This document shows, piece after piece, positions 59,539 to 64,000 of a DNA stretch of 64,000 nucleotides. The position numbers and the translations under genes were made by a program. The stretch spans positions 3,769,501 through 3,833,500 of the forward strand of contig NZ_CP041969.1 of assembly GCF_014107495.1 (NCBI RefSeq). The letters run 5' to 3'. Numbering within the stretch: position 1 is the first letter of the stretch; the number at the start of each line of letters is the position of its first letter. The notes under the pieces are model-generated. The model did no database searches, had not been told where the DNA came from, and saw nothing but the letters and a program-made list of their open reading frames with translations. The DNA comes from Cohnella cholangitidis (GTDB lineage: Bacteria > Bacillota > Bacilli > Paenibacillales > Paenibacillaceae).

Positions 59539-59742
59539 CTTAATTTCCCCGGCAGAAGCATCGCTGGAGGAACTTGAGCGGCTAGCCGCTTTAAATCGGC
59601 GGGAAAAGCACTATTGGATGAAATAACCCGGGAAAGTCGTGTTAAATCGGCGGAAGAAGCACTAATGGGCGAAATAAGCCGAAAAAGTCGTGTTAAACGG
59701 GCGAAAGAGGCGCAAGTGGCGAAAATAACCCGAGAAAGTCGT
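59539..59742. repeat. intergenic array of 51-bp direct repeats
   Basis: Four units of exactly 51 bases start at 59539, 59590, 59641 and 59692. The last three are clearly alike (gttaaatcggcgg, then aagcacta, gaaataacccg, gaaagtcgt as shared blocks); the first is degenerate. The next 8 bases begin a fifth copy and stop. The array reads as an open frame of 17-residue repeats, but I see no start signal and treat it as non-coding. It separates kdpC from the KdpD-like gene. Confidence 0.88.
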
Positions 59743-59810
59743 GTTACTTAGACCCCATACAAGCAGCAACAAGCAGTCAAGCAAGCCATAGGAAGGAGGA
59801 ACAACGAGCG

Positions 59811-62159
59811 ATGGAAAGTTTTCGCCGCAGAACGCCGGAGGAGTTACTGCAATCGATTACGAAAATCCAGACGGGCCGGTTAAAAATCTTGATCGGCGCG
59901 GTGAGTGGATCGGGCAAAACGTATCATATGCTGCGCGAAGGTCAGACGCTGCGCGCCCAAGGCATAGATGTCGTCGTCTGCGCCGTCTCTACGATGCGGC
60001 GACCGGAAACGGCGGAGCAGCTGCGGGGGCTAGAGAGGATTCCGAGCATTCATTGGATGAACGGCGCCACCGAGAAGAAGGATCTTAATCTCGAAGAGTT
60101 ATTACAACGCAATCCGGAAGTTGTTCTGGTCGACGGACTGGCGCATCGCAACCGTCCGGACGCTAGATTCCCTACGCGATTGGAGGATATCCAATACTTG
60201 CTCGGGAGAGGCATCAGCGTCATCACGACCGTCAACGTCTACGAGCTGGAAGGCGTGACCGAACTTGCCCAGAGGCTGACGGGCATCGAGGCGGAGGCGA
60301 CGGTTCCCGCCGACGCGCTGGATCTCGCCGATGAAGTACGGTTGATCGACGTCAGTCCGGAGACGATCTTGAAGCGGATGGACGAGGGCAATCTCCCTAA
60401 TCTTAATCTGAAGGATCCGAAGCTTCTGCAGAGGGGGAATATCGGCAAGCTTCGCGAACTTGCTCTGCGGCTAATGGCTGAAGACGTAAACGAGTCGTTG
60501 GAGAAACACCGGGAAAAGCAAGGATTAGTCGGCCCGTCCGGAGCGGCCGAACGCATCCTCGTCTCGGCACAGTACCACTGGAACGGCTCGATTCACATCA
60601 GGCGAGGGCAGCAGATCGCCAAGAGGCTTGGCGGAGACTTGAAGATCGTCACGCTCGCGAACCCGCGCCGGGCGCTCTCCAAAGAAGCGGCGCAATTCAA
60701 GCGTTCCATCGAGAAGCTCGCGCGCAAAATCGACGCCGCTTTCGAGGAGCTGCCGCTTCTAACAAGACGCCGGCTGCCCGGCACGTTGGTCCGTTACGCG
60801 ACTCTAAACAACGTAACGAGAATCGTGCTCGGCCATTCCAAACAAAGCTTCTGGCAAGATCTTCGGCATGGCTCTATAGCGGACGGCATTCTGAAAAAAA
60901 CGAAAAACATCGACGTTTACTTCGTAGCGGACCGGTCCGATTACGAAGGGGAAAGGGTGCTGCCGACGAAGACGAAGACGACGGCTTCGGATTCGGCCTC
61001 CGAGCCTTATCGCAGATTAAGCCCGGAGGAAGTCGAGCAGAAGATCGAGCGGATCAAGCGGGGCAAATTCAAGGTCTATATCGGAGCGGCGCCCGGCGTC
61101 GGCAAAACCTACATGATGCTGAGGGAAGGCAATGACCTGCTGCGCAAAAAGATCGATGCGGTCATCGGACTGCTGGAGACGCATGGTCGGAAGGAAACGA
61201 CGGCGCAAATAGACGAGCTCCATACGATACCTCGCGCACGCGTCCGCTACAAGGGAGCCGAGCTGGAAGAAATGGATGTTCCCGCGATCCTTAGCCGCGA
61301 TCCCGAGGTTGTGCTAATCGACGAGCTTGCCCATACGAACGTTCCGGGCAGCAAAAACAAGAAAAGATACGAGGATATTCTCGAAGTGTTGGAAGCCGGG
61401 ATATCGGTAATCTCGACGATGAACGTACAGCATTTGGAGAGCTTGAACGACGCGGTCGAGCAAGTTACGGGAGTCCGCGTAAGGGAAACGGTGCCGGATA
61501 ACATCTTGAGGCTGGCTGACGAGGTGGAACTCGTCGACGTCGCGCCGAAAGCTTTACAGCAGAGGCTGCGCGAAGGAAAAGTGTACGCGATGGATAAGGT
61601 GGCGCAAGCGCTAGGCCATTTTTTCAACATCGGCAACCTGATCGCGTTACGGGAGATGGCGCTTAGGGAGATCGCGGACGACGTGGACGAAAGGCTGGAA
61701 TCTTGGGAGCTGAGCGGCTCGCTAAGAGGTCCGTGGAGAAGGCGGGAAAACATATTCGTGTGCGTGACGACAAGCGGAAATGCCGACCGTCTCATCCGAC
61801 GGGGGTTCCGAATCGCCCACCGCCTGAAAGCGGACTGGCACGTCATGTACGTCCATATCGGTCCCTCCATAAGCAAGGCAACAAGCAAAAGAATTCAAGC
61901 GCTGCAGGACTTGACCGGCAGATTGGGCGGGAAATACGAGACGCGGCATGCCGACTCTTATAAGCGTATTCCGAACGTTATTCTGGAAAAGGCAGCTCAA
62001 TATCGCAGCACTCAGATGATCGTCGGGCAATCGGCGCGCGGCTTCTGGCATTCTCTCTTGCGCAGATCCGTCGTGAAATCGATTCTGCGGCACGGACGCC
62101 ATATGGATGTCCTTGTCGTGGCCGATTATGATCCGAACATCCGCATGGGGGATGATTAG
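59811..62159 (+). CDS. kinase-less KdpD-like protein, tandem duplicated sensor
   Basis: A 782-residue soluble protein made of two KdpD_N plus USP units and nothing else. Unit 1 (about 8-395): KdpD_N with P-loop 'GAVSGSGKT' (residues 29-37), but the DELAHTN motif of KdpD reads 'DGLAHRN'. Unit 2 (about 400-782): canonical 'GAAPGVGKT' and 'IDELAHTNVPGSKNKKRYED', then a USP-like domain. No membrane helices, no GAF and no histidine kinase domain are present, and the stop is not the result of a frameshift, since a new gene begins 100 bases on. KdpD normally senses potassium and phosphorylates KdpE. Here neither the kinase nor kdpE is seen, so the protein probably regulates by binding, perhaps of the pump itself. 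Confidence 0.92.
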   Translation: MESFRRRTPEELLQSITKIQTGRLKILIGAVSGSGKTYHMLREGQTLRAQGIDVVVCAVSTMRRPETAEQLRGLERIPSIHWMNGATEKKDLNLEELLQRNPEVVLVDGLAHRNRPDARFPTRLEDIQYLLGRGISVITTVNVYELEGVTELAQRLTGIEAEATVPADALDLADEVRLIDVSPETILKRMDEGNLPNLNLKDPKLLQRGNIGKLRELALRLMAEDVNESLEKHREKQGLVGPSGAAERILVSAQYHWNGSIHIRRGQQIAKRLGGDLKIVTLANPRRALSKEAAQFKRSIEKLARKIDAAFEELPLLTRRRLPGTLVRYATLNNVTRIVLGHSKQSFWQDLRHGSIADGILKKTKNIDVYFVADRSDYEGERVLPTKTKTTASDSASEPYRRLSPEEVEQKIERIKRGKFKVYIGAAPGVGKTYMMLREGNDLLRKKIDAVIGLLETHGRKETTAQIDELHTIPRARVRYKGAELEEMDVPAILSRDPEVVLIDELAHTNVPGSKNKKRYEDILEVLEAGISVISTMNVQHLESLNDAVEQVTGVRVRETVPDNILRLADEVELVDVAPKALQQRLREGKVYAMDKVAQALGHFFNIGNLIALREMALREIADDVDERLESWELSGSLRGPWRRRENIFVCVTTSGNADRLIRRGFRIAHRLKADWHVMYVHIGPSISKATSKRIQALQDLTGRLGGKYETRHADSYKRIPNVILEKAAQYRSTQMIVGQSARGFWHSLLRRSVVKSILRHGRHMDVLVVADYDPNIRMGDD

Positions 62160-62262
62160 CGGGGTTCCCACGCAAGGTTAATTACGGGTAATATAGAGGA
62201 GAGGATATATGTAGAGGCTGACATAGTCGGCGCTAAAGGGCACAATGCACGGAGGAAGAGAG

Positions 62263-64000
62263 ATGCCGTTATTTTTCCGATTGATTAAGAAATATCGCGT
62301 GGCCGCGATCATGGCGATTGCGCTTATGCTGATCGAACTGACGGTTGAGCTCGTTCAACCTTTGCTCATATCGAAGATCATCGACGACGGGATTGCCAAG
62401 CAGGACACGGGCATCGTGCTCCTATGGAGCGGAGTTTTGGTAGCGGGCACTCTGCTTGCTTTCGGCGCGGGGATACTCAGTTCTTTTTACGCGGCGCACG
62501 TTAGCCAGAGCTTGGGGTACGACATTCGCGAGAAGCTCTACGGCAAAGTGCAAGCGTTCTCTTACGCGGTCTTCAACCGGTTCGCGACCTCGTCGCTGAT
62601 CACCCGCCTAACGAACGACGTCACGCAAGTGCAGGACACGACGTTCATGGGGCTGCGTTTCATGCTTCGCGTTCCGCTTGTCGTCGTCGGCAGCATGATC
62701 ATGGCGCTTGTCGTCCATGCGGGACTTGGCTTTTTGCTGCTCCTGACCGTGCCTGCCCTTATCTTGTTTATTATATGGATCGTGAAGAAAGCGGCGGTCT
62801 TATTTAAAACGGTTCAACAACGGCTCGATACCGTCAACGGGGTCATGCAGGAGAACCTGACGGGGATGCGCCTTATTCGCGTGTTCGTGCGCAGGGAGCA
62901 AGAAGCCGCCCGATTCGCCCGGCATAGCGGGGAACTCATGCAGAGTTCCTCTTCCGCGCTTCGGCTCACCGAGATAACGCTCCCCTTCATCGTGCTCATC
63001 ATGAACGCGGGTATTATTGCCGTGCTGTGGTTCGGCCAACTCGAAATTCGCGCGGGCAGCGCTACGACCGGGGAAGTCGTCGCGATCGTGAATTACTCGC
63101 TTCGGACCGCGGGCGCGTTATCCGCTCTGTCGATGCTCGTATCGGCTTTCTCGAGAGCGCATGCTTCGTTGCACCGGATCAACGACGCGCTAGAGACGGA
63201 CGGCGGAACCCCATCCTTCGGCGATGCCGAGGCAACGGGGAAATCCGCGGGCAACGTTCGCGAAGGCGATGTCGAGTTCGACCGGGTCACCTTTCAATAT
63301 CCGAATACGGAAGCGCCCGTGTTGGAGGACGTTTCCTTCCGCGTGAGCCAAGGGGAGACGGTTGCGATTCTAGGGGCGACCGGCTCGGGTAAATCCTCGC
63401 TCGTCCAGCTGCTTCTCCGACTGTACGAGGAGGACAAGGGGAGCATTCGCATCGACGGGCGCAACGTCCGCGAGTGGAGCATCCGGAAGCTTCATGACTC
63501 GATCGGGTACGTGCCGCAGGAGGTTGTGTTGTTTACCGGCACGATTCGCGACAATATCGCTTGGGGCCTTGAAGGCGTCGGACTTGAACATGTGATGGAA
63601 GCCGCTAAACTGGCGCAAATCCACGATACGATCGCCCAACTTCCGAACGGTTACGATACGCTGCTCGGACAGCGGGGCGTTAATCTGTCGGGAGGGCAGA
63701 AGCAGCGTCTTTCCATTGCCCGCGCTCTAATCCGCAAGCCGGCCATTCTGGTGCTCGACGATAGCACGAGCGCGCTGGACGTTCGTACCGAGGCCGCTCT
63801 GCTGCAGGCTATCCGAAGCTTGTCCTGCACGACGTTCCTGATCACGCAGAAGATCAGCTCAACCTTGAACGCGGACCTCATTCTACTGCTCGACGACGGA
63901 CGGTTGATCGCCGAAGGGAACCATGCGCAGCTGATGGCGGGCAACGCCTTGTACCGCCGCATCTACGAATCGCAGTTCGGGGAGGAGGGTTCGCATGTGG
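62263..64000 (+). CDS. ABC exporter half-transporter, degenerate-site subunit (partial)
   Basis: Membrane-fused ATPase of the exporter type, open to the window end (579 codons seen). ATG 62263 follows GGAGG. Six membrane helices occupy about 1-290, then the ATPase: Walker A 'GATGSGKSS', 'YVPQEVVLFTGTIRDNIAWG', signature 'LSGGQKQR', Walker B 'ILVLDDSTSALD'. The catalytic Glu after Walker B is Asp and the H-loop has Gln ('FLITQKISS'), the marks of the non-hydrolysing site in heterodimeric exporters such as YheI/YheH and TM287/288. The partner is probably just downstream, beyond the window. Confidence 0.9.
   Translation, partial: MPLFFRLIKKYRVAAIMAIALMLIELTVELVQPLLISKIIDDGIAKQDTGIVLLWSGVLVAGTLLAFGAGILSSFYAAHVSQSLGYDIREKLYGKVQAFSYAVFNRFATSSLITRLTNDVTQVQDTTFMGLRFMLRVPLVVVGSMIMALVVHAGLGFLLLLTVPALILFIIWIVKKAAVLFKTVQQRLDTVNGVMQENLTGMRLIRVFVRREQEAARFARHSGELMQSSSSALRLTEITLPFIVLIMNAGIIAVLWFGQLEIRAGSATTGEVVAIVNYSLRTAGALSALSMLVSAFSRAHASLHRINDALETDGGTPSFGDAEATGKSAGNVREGDVEFDRVTFQYPNTEAPVLEDVSFRVSQGETVAILGATGSGKSSLVQLLLRLYEEDKGSIRIDGRNVREWSIRKLHDSIGYVPQEVVLFTGTIRDNIAWGLEGVGLEHVMEAAKLAQIHDTIAQLPNGYDTLLGQRGVNLSGGQKQRLSIARALIRKPAILVLDDSTSALDVRTEAALLQAIRSLSCTTFLITQKISSTLNADLILLLDDGRLIAEGNHAQLMAGNALYRRIYESQFGEEGSHV

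Overview
The window reads as chromosome of a spore-forming member of the Paenibacillaceae (Paenibacillus or Cohnella type). Supporting signs are YesM/YesN-type two-component systems beside LplB/LplC-type sugar permeases, copper-amine-oxidase-type stalk domains, a protein with three C-terminal SLH repeats, a Cse60-like sporulation protein, a modular GH87-type alpha-1,3-glucanase, a CcpA cre site, a Fur box and ydaO/yuaA-type c-di-AMP riboswitches. I see no rRNA, tRNA, insertion sequence, prophage or CRISPR array. The species call is inference from gene content.

Layout. 1-5.1 kb: a DctPQM TRAP carboxylate transporter, a class II aldolase and an ArsB/CitMHS-type ion transporter. 5.2-11.4 kb: methionine aminopeptidase, an AraC regulator, an aldo/keto reductase, a 51-bp repeat array, a secreted protein, an orphan ModA and a viroplasmin-RNase H; three of these genes carry a single-base frameshift. 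11.6-18.4 kb: a compact operon of ABC importer, DeoR regulator, phosphodiesterase-like enzyme and PHP phosphoesterase, probably for uptake and breakdown of a phosphorylated organic compound. 18.4-20.1 kb: a TetR regulator and a membrane protein sharing a 13-bp palindromic operator, then Cse60. 20.2-28.2 kb: a carbohydrate ABC importer, YesM/YesN kinase and regulator, and a second paralogous binding protein coupled to the regulator. 28.4-30.7 kb: an orphan DNA methyltransferase and a secreted stalk/DUF3298 protein. 30.8-39.6 kb: an OmpR-type two-component system with an FtsX-type ABC transporter, then a membrane protein with a MalT-like regulator. 39.8-44.5 kb: three cell-envelope genes (stalk protein, stalk-SOD fusion, SLH protein). 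44.5-49.3 kb: a Fur-boxed iron-siderophore importer with its AraC regulator, and a lipoprotein cyclophilin. 49.6-53.7 kb: the alpha-1,3-glucanase. 53.9-62.2 kb: the kdp potassium locus. From 62.3 kb: half of a heterodimeric ABC exporter that runs off the window.

The most unusual region is kdp. Two complete c-di-AMP riboswitches in series, each with its own terminator, precede an unrecognised Rossmann-like protein, a 36-residue membrane peptide, KdpF, KdpA, KdpB and KdpC. After a second 51-bp repeat array comes a 782-residue protein made of two tandem KdpD sensor modules with no histidine kinase domain, and no kdpE follows. RNA-level c-di-AMP sensing seems to have replaced the usual KdpDE transcriptional control, leaving a duplicated KdpD sensor whose output is unknown.

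Five genes (map, aldo/keto reductase, modA, one FecCD permease, kdpA) are each broken by loss of one base, four of them in runs of four or five identical bases and one in a short CCC/GGG tract. This pattern looks more like sequencing or assembly error than decay, so those genes are probably intact in the organism.
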